Source: Candidatus Aegiribacteria sp.
GTDB taxonomy: Bacteria; Fermentibacterota; Fermentibacteria; Fermentibacterales; Fermentibacteraceae
DNA: 21,725 bases
Reading direction: 5' to 3'
NCBI GenBank assembly: GCA_030634715.1
Contig: DAOWAG010000002.1
Coordinates: 1-21,725, forward strand
Shown piece after piece: positions 1 through 6,756 of the stretch; position 1 is the first letter of the stretch; every line of letters starts with the position of its first letter. Under the pieces are notes generated by a model. That model saw nothing but the letters and a program-made list of their open reading frames with translations. It searched no databases and was not told where the DNA came from. The translations under genes and the position numbers were made by a program.

Positions 1-1
1 C

Positions 2-142
2 GAGATGAACCTGAAAGCGTTCGAACTGGGACATAAAGAGGGCAGGGAAATACTCCACATTGAAGAGGGAAGAGTTCCAGTCGCTTATGATAGAAAGCGA
101 CCCGTGCCAGATTGCCTTAAAGAGAACAACGGTAATAACTAG
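2..142 (+). CDS. C-terminal fragment of an unidentified protein
   Basis: An open frame enters from the left edge and ends at TAG 140-142, giving the last 46 residues of a protein. It reads EMNLKAFELGHKEG, then a charged tail ending CLKENNGNN. The stretch NLKAFELG followed by a glycine-containing charged segment recalls the C-terminal helix of gamma/beta-type subunits of 2-oxoacid (indolepyruvate) ferredoxin oxidoreductases, but 46 residues cannot settle that and I assign no function. It is convergent with the small minus-strand gene that follows; the two stops are 35 bases apart and no clear terminator lies between them. The upstream part is outside the window, so its start and true length are unknown. 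Confidence 0.5.
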   Translation, partial: EMNLKAFELGHKEGREILHIEEGRVPVAYDRKRPVPDCLKENNGNN

Positions 143-177
143 CCCGGAAGGATTCAACACAGAAAGCGGATATCCGG

Positions 178-567
178 TTATATCGGTTCTATTTTAATGA
201 CGAATTCATTGTTGACAAAAGCTCTGATAGTGTTGAAATAAGTGTTATACTATGTGAAGTAATTACCGATGTTGTCTTGTTGATACCCCACACATGTCCC
301 TTCGAACTCCCCACCATCCCTGAAAACCACACGATATTTCTTAATATATCCAGGCTGAGAATCATCGAAATCCTTCATATCCGGATGTTCAGGATCACCC
401 TCGAAGTCTTTCACGAAAAAGACGGCTTTCAGTTCGTGAATATCTACTATTCGCGTTTCTTGATCATCCATAGCAGCAAGATGAAATGAAGTCCTGTTTA
501 TAGAGAAATCGCTGGTTTGCCCCTTCTGTATACTGCCGTCGGCGAAATGCACAACAACCTTATTCAT
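178..567 (-). pseudogene. Small conserved-domain protein interrupted by in-frame TAG
   Basis: Reading from ATG 567 gives MNKVVVHFADGSIQKGQT and, further on, LKAVFFVKDFEGD and VVFRDGGEFEGT. These are two related beta-rich half motifs (V-x-F-x-DG-x-x-x-x-G) that I associate with a small domain of unknown function (probably the DUF6982 type; the number is from memory). The frame stops at TAG (plus 250-252) after 105 residues. The same frame then continues for 23 codons to TAA at 178-180 and reads NTIRAFVNNEFVIKIEP, where family members as I recall them have an NN-x-R-x-FVV tail. The family-like tail therefore lies beyond the stop in register. ATG 567 has AAGGGG six bases upstream; a TTG at 603 is possible but lacks a good site. 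Function unknown. It may be a recent nonsense mutation, a sequencing error or readthrough. TAG is used as a normal stop by pckA, so genetic-code reassignment is unlikely. Confidence 0.6.
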
Positions 568-616
568 TGCTAACCCCTTCAATAAAACATGCATACAGCT
601 CAATATATGATAGTTA

Positions 617-645
617 TGAATATGTCTATGCAGGATTTATGTCAA
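617..645 (-). promoter_or_regulatory. sigma70-like promoter for the small interrupted gene
   Basis: On the minus strand TTGACA (plus 640-645) is followed by a 17-base spacer and TATTCA (plus 617-622). The -35 box is a perfect consensus match and the spacing is ideal. The start codon at 567 lies about 50 bases downstream of the -10 box, so the transcript would carry a leader of about 40 bases. A good promoter on a gene with a nonsense codon suggests that the break is recent or tolerated. Confidence 0.6.
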
Positions 646-662
646 TGACACTGATTCACAAT

Positions 663-719
663 AAAAACCGCTTGCATGAACGAAATGCATCTTAATTGTA
701 TTATTTTGGCTAGCAAGCG
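663..719 (-). terminator. Candidate intrinsic terminator of the radical SAM operon
   Basis: Immediately after the radical SAM stop, the minus strand has CGCTTGC (plus 713-719) and, 37 bases on, its complement GCAAGCG (plus 669-675), followed by G and a run of five T (plus 663-667). Inside the loop a second small stem, TGCAT/ATGCA with a 7-base loop, overlaps the right arm, so two alternative folds compete. The long loop is atypical, but the position at the operon end and the T run support termination. Confidence 0.5.
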
Positions 720-724
720 ATTAA

Positions 725-2515
725 TCAAATTTCCAGGATTTCTCTGCTCCATCGTTCTTCCATGATCCTGTTTCGGAAGAGAACCTGGTGTATTGATGGG
801 ACGCTTGCTGAAAGATCTCTAATGTTCCATTCAATTCCGGGCAATCTGACTGATACACCCATATCCCAGAAATCTTCAGGTAGTCCGGATGGTGATGTTG
901 CATCTGCCACAACTGCGCATGTATCTGTGGCAGCTTCAATCCAGGTTGGCTTGAATTCAAGCCAGTCAGCAAGAAGGATGGTTATCCTGAGGTTACCCTG
1001 TCTGCGGAGTATCCTGGCAACTCTTCCAGAGTAGTCCAGGGGATTGTCGAGTTGACGAAGAAGGTTGATCAGGTCCAATGGGAATTCAACGGAGGGTTCA
1101 AGTATCACATCAAGAATGCAGAAGGGATCCGCCTGTAACCTGCTTCTGATGAATCCGATAATCTGCTTTCTGTAGCTCCACGGATTATCCGATCTGAATC
1201 TTATAGCGCCATGTCTGAATGAGGGCATTTGTCTTGACAGCTCGGTGTCTACTGAAAGATCGATATACTCTGTGCCAGCCCAATCATCAAAAAGCAGCGG
1301 TCTGGGATTAAGATCAAGATCGTAACCAAGAATATCAGCGATTTCCTCTCTTGCTGCTGCATATCCTCCCATACTCAAGTCTGTGAATCGGTAGTAGGGT
1401 GGCCGAGACATGAATTGGTCTGAGGAATCCATTCTCATCTGAGTTCCCGGAAGCATTGAGAGATAAAAAACCTGAACATGGTGATGTAGATCCATGTCTC
1501 TGATTATGCCTGCTGATCTGATTGAATCTGCTGGAGTATCACCCGGCAGACCAAGCATCAGATCTATCACAGGCTTTACACCAGCATTCTTTAGATTAAG
1601 AGCACCAGCAAGTATATCCTGAGGATTTTCAAATCGACCCGATTGTCTGAGAACCTTCGGATTTCCTGATTGAAAACCAATTTCAACACTCTTGAATCCG
1701 GCTCGGGCAATCGAATCAGCAATATCTGCTGTTACTGTATCACCCCTCATCTCACCAAAACAGTCAATCTTGAGATTGACCATTCCGTCAAGAAGCTCGA
1801 TGAGATCCGGTCTGTAATTGAATGTTGGATCAAGAAACACAATTTCTCCTGCTCCGGCGCTGGACAGTCTCTGCAGAAGTGTAATTGCATCCCTGGCTGG
1901 AAGTATCCTGGGAAAAGGATGGCTTCTTCTGTATGAGCAATAATTGCAGGATCCCGAACATCCTCTCACGGTTTCGATGTGAATTGAAGCTCCTTCAGAT
2001 GGGTCCAGATAACCGGTCAGCCATGGATTTGGCCATGATCCCGGGATGAAATCCATCTGTCCGACCTCCAGGAAACCTGAAGCAGTTCTGATGATATCAT
2101 TTGCTGAATTACACGTAAGTACTTCACTGGCAACAGGCTCACCCTCACCAGAAACGAAAAGATCAAAATCTTTATTTCTCAATAACCATTCATTATCAGC
2201 TGTGACTTCAGGTCCGCCTGCAACAGTAATGATATCAGGTATTCTTCTCTTTATCTCTTTGGCTATATAAATGCTTCTTTCCACATTCCAAGAGTAAAGA
2301 GTAAAGGCAATGAGTTGTGGAGATTTGTCAGTGACCAGGTTAACAAGCGTTCTGTCTCCGGATATATCTGTAGAATTCTGATCAAGAATGGAATCCCGAT
2401 GAAGTCCTGCAGCACTCGCCAGAGAAGCTCCGGCAAGAGGAACGTTTCCTGTTAATTCGAGTGGTGCGGATGGATTCAATGGAAGCTGGAGCAGTAATGC
2501 GTGTGTACTAGACAA
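725..2515 (-). CDS. B12-binding-domain radical SAM protein
   Basis: The N-terminal part resembles a cobalamin-binding Rossmann domain: ALLLQLPLNPSAP, LIAFTLYSWN, and ITVAGGPEVT near residues 96-105. The radical SAM core follows, with the 4Fe-4S cluster motif CSGSCNYC (Cys186, Cys190, Cys193; CX3CX2C). Further core signals are EIGFQSGNPKVL and LMLGLPGD. The last ~150 residues form a C-terminal region I do not recognise. It should cleave S-adenosylmethionine to a 5'-deoxyadenosyl radical; the substrate is unknown, and B12 versions are often methyltransferases or ring-forming enzymes. I chose TTG 2515 because AGGA lies six bases upstream and the protein then starts LSSTHALLLQLP as relatives do; this overlaps the upstream stop by eight bases. 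It is the last gene of a three-gene operon with a membrane protein and an MFS transporter, so processing or export of a small molecule is possible but unproven. Confidence 0.85.
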   Translation of the reverse strand: MSSTHALLLQLPLNPSAPLELTGNVPLAGASLASAAGLHRDSILDQNSTDISGDRTLVNLVTDKSPQLIAFTLYSWNVERSIYIAKEIKRRIPDIITVAGGPEVTADNEWLLRNKDFDLFVSGEGEPVASEVLTCNSANDIIRTASGFLEVGQMDFIPGSWPNPWLTGYLDPSEGASIHIETVRGCSGSCNYCSYRRSHPFPRILPARDAITLLQRLSSAGAGEIVFLDPTFNYRPDLIELLDGMVNLKIDCFGEMRGDTVTADIADSIARAGFKSVEIGFQSGNPKVLRQSGRFENPQDILAGALNLKNAGVKPVIDLMLGLPGDTPADSIRSAGIIRDMDLHHHVQVFYLSMLPGTQMRMDSSDQFMSRPPYYRFTDLSMGGYAAAREEIADILGYDLDLNPRPLLFDDWAGTEYIDLSVDTELSRQMPSFRHGAIRFRSDNPWSYRKQIIGFIRSRLQADPFCILDVILEPSVEFPLDLINLLRQLDNPLDYSGRVARILRRQGNLRITILLADWLEFKPTWIEAATDTCAVVADATSPSGLPEDFWDMGVSVRLPGIEWNIRDLSASVPSIHQVLFRNRIMEERWSREILEI

Positions 2516-3353
2516 TCCAGTTCCTGCTTGCTGATGCAAATCCAGCAAGAAGCCAGGAGATATTCACAATCCAGGCTACTAAAATCAGAGCGAAAGCGAC
2601 AGGGTGATGAAGGCTGCGTTTGTTCCGAAATAGAAATACGGATGTAAAAAGCAGGATTGAGAGTAATAAATGAAGTATTGCTGGTCCTGCCAGATTACCG
2701 GATTGAAAAATCAGGAAAAGATGAAACAGAAACGCTGCAAATGCTATCCAGACAGTATTACGGATTATCCGTTTTATCCAGTATTCCGAATATGCAAGAG
2801 GTGGGAAAAAATAATAGAGATCACTGCCCTCTCTGGCGAAGAGCCGGAAGAAATAAGTGCATACGAGTGGAAATGAAAGAGATAACATGAAAAGTACAAG
2901 AAAAGAAAATGATGACAATATCCAATCAGTCTGATAGAAAGTGGATCCGTGCGTATTCACTTTCGTCAGTCCGGTAAGGATGATGAGAAAGAGCAGCACG
3001 ACCTGGAGAATTACAGCACTACCAAGGACCGCCCACTGCTTGATGATTCTTCTGTTTACAATTCTTACAACTTGAAGCAATAGAATCAATCCGGCCAGCT
3101 GACCGGGTGTTGTATATAGAACTCTCATTCCTGATAAAGCTGCGATCAAAGCGAAAAGCACTCCGAAAACCAATAGCTGTCCAATGCGTATCCAAATAAG
3201 CAATCTGGTAATTCTTGACTGACTTCCATTTCCCAGACTCTCAAAGGAATCATCAGTCAAATCGATATCCATGAAGGCGGATACTTTACTGAATCTGTGA
3301 CATAGCTCTTCCAGTATCAGAAGAAAGAACGCTATCAGGGGTACGATAATCAT
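2508..3353 (-). CDS. Multi-pass membrane protein of unknown function
   Basis: The 281-residue protein is almost entirely hydrophobic. I count about seven or eight transmembrane segments: residues 1-15, ~54-76, ~84-98, ~108-130, ~143-170, ~197-216, ~222-243 and ~252-273. An acidic cytosolic-looking stretch (MDIDLTDDSFESLGNG) follows the first segment. No catalytic or transport motif stands out and I do not recognise the family. The start ATG overlaps the stop of the MFS gene (ATGA), and its own stop overlaps the radical SAM start, so the three proteins are probably translationally coupled. The segment FFPPLAYSEYWIKRIIRN in the middle loop is the least membrane-like conserved-looking part and would be the best search query. 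Possibly an ABC-type permease-like subunit, but no ATPase is encoded here. Confidence 0.7.
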   Translation of the reverse strand: MIIVPLIAFFLLILEELCHRFSKVSAFMDIDLTDDSFESLGNGSQSRITRLLIWIRIGQLLVFGVLFALIAALSGMRVLYTTPGQLAGLILLLQVVRIVNRRIIKQWAVLGSAVILQVVLLFLIILTGLTKVNTHGSTFYQTDWILSSFSFLVLFMLSLSFPLVCTYFFRLFAREGSDLYYFFPPLAYSEYWIKRIIRNTVWIAFAAFLFHLFLIFQSGNLAGPAILHLLLSILLFTSVFLFRNKRSLHHPVAFALILVAWIVNISWLLAGFASASRNWIV

Positions 3354-4660
3354 ACTGCTTCTTCCGGTTTTTTAACCGTTATCAGGACAAGACCACCTGC
3401 AATGAAGAGAATCACAAGAGACAGGATAGAAAGCCTGGAACTTCCGGTAATATCATTTATCAGAGCGAACATCAGTGGCCCGAATATACTCGCAAATCTC
3501 TGGGAAACCGAGAAGAAACCAAAATACTCAGCGCTCATTCCATCCGGAATAAGCCTTGAGTAAAATCCCCGACTCACTGCCTGAAGTCCGCCCATAAACA
3601 GACCGACTATCCCTGCGAGTATCCAGAAATCAAGCGCTCTTTTCATCCAGAACGCGTAGAGGATAATAAACATATATGCAATTATACCAGCGAACAGCAT
3701 CTGCTTTGAGCCGTACTTCTTCGCTAACCGACCGAAAAGCAGGCTGCCTGGAACTCCTACAATCTGAGTTAGTAGAAGTGCGCCAATAAGATTCCCTGTG
3801 CTCAGTCCAAGCTCCACTTTTCCGTAGATTGCAGCCATCATGATAACAGTTTGTATACCATCATTATACAGAAGGAATGAAATCAGAAAACGGAATACAT
3901 TACTATTCTTCCTGATGTGTTTGAATGTCGAGGAAAGCGTTGATATGCCATGTCTAAGAGAGCCGATGAAAGACTGTTCTCCCCCCGAAGGACCCTCCTG
4001 AACCTTGAGAAAGAGGGGGATCGAGAAAAGAGACCACCATACAGCTACTGAAATAAAAACATATCGCAGAGCGATGGATGTATCAGCAAAACCGAATAAG
4101 GATGGTTTCTTGATCATTAGAAGGTTTATTGCCAGAAGAATCCCACCACCCAGATAGCCGAATGCATATCCTCTCGCTGATATCAGATCTCTTCTTGAGG
4201 GTTCTGCTACTGAAACGAGCAGAGAATTATAGAAAACGTTTGCTCCGGCAAAGCCAATCTGTCCCAGAACAAGAATTCCAAGTAGAAGCCAGATATCTCC
4301 TGCTCCGGTTATTGAGAGCAGAAGAGTTGCCAGCACACCTATTCCAGTCATTATCGCAAGGAATTGTTTTCTTCTTCCTCCGGCATCGGCTGTAGCTCCG
4401 AGAATCGGAGCGAGTACTGCAACGAAGAATGCGGCAAGAGCCATAGCATATCCCCAGAGGGAAGTGGCGTTGCTTGAAAGTTGCTTTCCGAGAAATGCCC
4501 ACTCCACACTGCTTCCGCCACAAACTGTTTCTGCAAAGTAAATAGGTAATACTGCTGCAATTACAGTTGTAACGAATGCTGAATTTCCCCAATCGTACAG
4601 GCACCACGCATTCTCAGGTGATAATCTGAATAATTTTCTCAGAGAAATTCCTCCCTTCAT
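3350..4660 (-). CDS. UMF1-type MFS transporter
   Basis: The 436-residue protein has about 12 predicted membrane segments and the N-terminal signature of the UMF1 (Atg22-like) branch of the major facilitator superfamily: AWCLYDWGNSAFVTTV then LPIYFAE. The loop-2 region LAPILGATADAGGRRK corresponds to the MFS motif A (G-x-x-x-D-x-x-G-R-R/K), and ALLLTQIVGVPGSLLFGRLAKKYG looks like its second-half repeat. Family members are efflux or nutrient transporters with mostly unassigned substrates. It heads the minus-strand operon and is divergent from pckA. ATG 4660 has no clear ribosome-binding site upstream, whereas GGAGG lies inside codons 3-4, seven bases before an in-frame CTG (4642), so the true start could be that CTG. 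Either start leaves the transporter fold intact. Confidence 0.85.
   Translation of the reverse strand: MKGGISLRKLFRLSPENAWCLYDWGNSAFVTTVIAAVLPIYFAETVCGGSSVEWAFLGKQLSSNATSLWGYAMALAAFFVAVLAPILGATADAGGRRKQFLAIMTGIGVLATLLLSITGAGDIWLLLGILVLGQIGFAGANVFYNSLLVSVAEPSRRDLISARGYAFGYLGGGILLAINLLMIKKPSLFGFADTSIALRYVFISVAVWWSLFSIPLFLKVQEGPSGGEQSFIGSLRHGISTLSSTFKHIRKNSNVFRFLISFLLYNDGIQTVIMMAAIYGKVELGLSTGNLIGALLLTQIVGVPGSLLFGRLAKKYGSKQMLFAGIIAYMFIILYAFWMKRALDFWILAGIVGLFMGGLQAVSRGFYSRLIPDGMSAEYFGFFSVSQRFASIFGPLMFALINDITGSSRLSILSLVILFIAGGLVLITVKKPEEAV
4650..4654 (-). promoter_or_regulatory. Internal Shine-Dalgarno that may set a CTG start
   Basis: GGAGG on the minus strand sits seven bases before CTG 4642-4640 in the MFS gene frame. 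The annotated ATG 4660 lies upstream of it with no recognisable site of its own. This spacing is ideal for CTG initiation, but the ATG could also be used. Confidence 0.3.
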
Positions 4661-4700
4661 CGTAAGAACATAAACGGTTGATGAATTCCTTCAAAGCGCG

Positions 4701-4728
4701 AGTATACGTCCATACTGGTTCGAGCAAA
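4701..4728 (-). promoter_or_regulatory. Possible promoter for the MFS/radical SAM operon
   Basis: In the divergent region the minus strand has TTTGCT (plus 4723-4728), a 16-base spacer and TATACT (plus 4701-4706). The -10 is good and the -35 weak. A small inverted repeat, AGTAT/ATACT (4701-4705 and 4712-4716), overlaps the -10 box and could be an operator half-site pair. I see no convincing plus-strand promoter for pckA in the same region. Confidence 0.3.
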
Positions 4729-4795
4729 GAGCATGGAGTATTTTACAGAACTAGCTTCAGTCCACTTTTGAGTAACATTGATCGAAAGGATTCAG

Positions 4796-6448
4796 ATGAC
4801 ACTTGATCAGAGAGTATCAGAGGTTCTGGATTCGAGAAATAATGTAATGAAGAATATTTCTCGCAGAGAGATGATTATGAGAGCAGTTGATAACAGAGAA
4901 GCTCTTGTAAGCAGTTGCGGTGCCCTTGAAACCTGGACACCTCCAGAGTCTACAGGCAGGAGTCCCAAAGATACTGTAATCGTTAAACGCAGTCTGAGTG
5001 AAGGTTCAATTGACTGGACCAGCCCCAATAATATTCCAGTTGATCAGGAAACCTTTGACATGGTTTTCGAGGATGCAATGAAGACATTGAAGGAAGTTCC
5101 CGAAGTATATGTCACCGACAGGCTTATTGGAGCAGAACCTTCGTACGCCCTGCCAGTCAAGACAATAACAGATAGAGCCCTTACTGCCCTGTTCACAGAC
5201 AACATGTTCCGCCCCTGGGATGAAACCGTTGTTTCCATTTCATGCTTCAGAGACAGATCGTTTACAATTATAGCGCTTCCATATCACAAGTTGGATCCGG
5301 AGAAATACAAGGGTTGTCTGAGAGTTGATCCCCGACTTGGTCATACCTCAACTATGATTGTTGGCGTGGATGTAGACCGACGGATTGGGATTGTATACGG
5401 CTCAGCTTACTGTGGCAGTGTCAAGAAACTGATGTTTACAGTAATGAACTATTATCTTCCTGAAGAAGGCATTCTTCCTCTTCATTGCAGCGCGAACGAG
5501 GGTCCAGATGGCAGAAGCGCTCTCCTTCTTGGACTCTCAGGAACCGGAAAGACAACACTTTCAGCAGATCCTTCAAGAGCACTTCTTGGAGATGACGAAC
5601 ATGGCTGGGGAGATTCCGGAATAGCGAATTTTGAAAACGGATGCTATGCAAAACTTATTGATCTCAGCAAAAAAAATGAACCCGAGATTTTCAATGCCTG
5701 CTTCCATATCGATGATTACCTTGAACACGGTTCCATTATCGAGAATACTATGATGTATCCTGGTGGTCACTTTGATCTGTATGATGACAGGCTTACACCA
5801 AACTCCAGAGGTTCCTATCCTCTTCGCTACCTCTCCAACATAAAGGAATCATCAGTGGCCGGGCATCCAGTGACAATTCTTTTCCTCACGGCAGATGCAA
5901 ACGGTGTAATACCTCCAATTTCAAAGCTCAACAGAGGACAGGCCATGCTCTGGTTCCTTATGGGTTACACCAGTAAGCTTGCTGGAACCGAAACTGGAAT
6001 AACTGAACCTGTCAGCACATTCTCGCGATTCTTCGGGGAGCCCTTCATGCCCCGAAATCCGGATATTTATGCTTCCATGCTGGGCGAGAGAATGGATGCT
6101 CACGGTACAGATGTATACCTTATCAACACTGGCTGGAGCGGTGGTCCTTATGGAACTGGTTCAAGGATAGATCTTCCCTCCACCCGAATAATGGTAGATT
6201 CTGTACTTTCCGGAAAGCTCAAGGATGTGAGCTTTCATGAAGACCCTATATTTCACTTGATGGTTCCGGATACATGTCCTGGATTGCCTGATAATTCAAT
6301 GCTTGATCCCGTGAATACCTGGGATGATCGGGAAGCCTACAGGATCCGGGCAGAGAAGCTGGCTTCTGAATTCAAGTCACATTTCGACAAAGCGTATGGG
6401 GATAAGGGCATCTCAGATGAGATTGCACGCGAATGTCCCGGGGCATAG
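4796..6448 (+). CDS. pckA: Phosphoenolpyruvate carboxykinase (ATP)
   Basis: PckA converts oxaloacetate and ATP to phosphoenolpyruvate, CO2 and ADP, the entry step of gluconeogenesis, in the cytoplasm. The 550-residue protein has the family signature GRSPKDTVIVK near the N-terminus, the P-loop GLSGTGKTT (residues 246-254), and the metal/phosphate motif GDDEHGW (265-271) typical of the ATP-dependent class. Length is slightly above the usual 530-540. I chose ATG 4796 because AAAGGA ends five bases before it; an in-frame TTG at 4778 lies upstream of that ribosome site. The gene stands alone, divergent from the MFS operon and followed after 105 bases by tRNA-Ser. Its stop is TAG. No motif is missing and assignment is secure. 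Confidence 0.97.
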   Translation: MTLDQRVSEVLDSRNNVMKNISRREMIMRAVDNREALVSSCGALETWTPPESTGRSPKDTVIVKRSLSEGSIDWTSPNNIPVDQETFDMVFEDAMKTLKEVPEVYVTDRLIGAEPSYALPVKTITDRALTALFTDNMFRPWDETVVSISCFRDRSFTIIALPYHKLDPEKYKGCLRVDPRLGHTSTMIVGVDVDRRIGIVYGSAYCGSVKKLMFTVMNYYLPEEGILPLHCSANEGPDGRSALLLGLSGTGKTTLSADPSRALLGDDEHGWGDSGIANFENGCYAKLIDLSKKNEPEIFNACFHIDDYLEHGSIIENTMMYPGGHFDLYDDRLTPNSRGSYPLRYLSNIKESSVAGHPVTILFLTADANGVIPPISKLNRGQAMLWFLMGYTSKLAGTETGITEPVSTFSRFFGEPFMPRNPDIYASMLGERMDAHGTDVYLINTGWSGGPYGTGSRIDLPSTRIMVDSVLSGKLKDVSFHEDPIFHLMVPDTCPGLPDNSMLDPVNTWDDREAYRIRAEKLASEFKSHFDKAYGDKGISDEIARECPGA

Positions 6449-6514
6449 ATTAAGTAATACTGATACAATGATTTAAGCTTAATCTGACCGGACATCCTTG
6501 AATGGTTTCTGAAG

Positions 6515-6543
6515 TTGACAGATTACCTTATATTACCTATCAA
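6515..6543 (+). promoter_or_regulatory. Near-consensus sigma70 promoter for tRNA-Ser
   Basis: TTGACA (6515-6520), a 17-base spacer and TATCAA (6538-6543). The -35 box and spacing are perfect, and the tRNA begins 11 bases after the -10 box, so transcription should start just upstream of the mature 5' end. Confidence 0.75.
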
Positions 6544-6553
6544 TTATTTGCGC

Positions 6554-6646
6554 GGAGAGATGTCCGAGCTGGTCGAAGGAGCACGGTTGGAAACCGTGTA
6601 GAGCGTGTATTCGTTCTCGAGGGTTCGAATCCCTCTCTCTCCGCCA
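6554..6646 (+). tRNA. tRNA-Ser(GGA)
   Basis: The 7-bp acceptor stem pairs GGAGAGA (6554-6560) with TCTCTCC (6636-6642). The anticodon stem is CACGG/CCGTG with loop TTGGAAA and anticodon GGA (6589-6591), reading UCC/UCU. A long variable arm (GAGCG paired with CGTTC) marks the class II serine type. The T arm is GAGGG-TTCGAAT-CCCTC. The discriminator is G, as expected for serine, and CCA is encoded. Confidence 0.97.
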
Positions 6647-6756
6647 CCCTGGCGTTATGCCTATTTTAGATATTCTGAGTTTCTGTCAGTTAGCTGATTG
6701 AGTCTCATTTGCATATACTCTGGTGTGTATGAGATTTCTTGATCAAGGAGGATTAT

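Noticed and set aside
4778..4795. Upstream TTG start for pckA
   Set aside because: The Shine-Dalgarno AAAGGA lies downstream of this TTG and is correctly spaced for ATG 4796.
6447..6485. Inverted repeat AGATTAAG/CTTAATCT after pckA as a terminator
   Set aside because: AT-rich 8-bp stem with a 23-base loop and no T run; too weak to call.
6698..6719. TTGAGT ... TATACT as a promoter for the TPR gene
   Set aside because: The spacer is only 10 bases; TATACT alone is not enough, and no other -35 fits.
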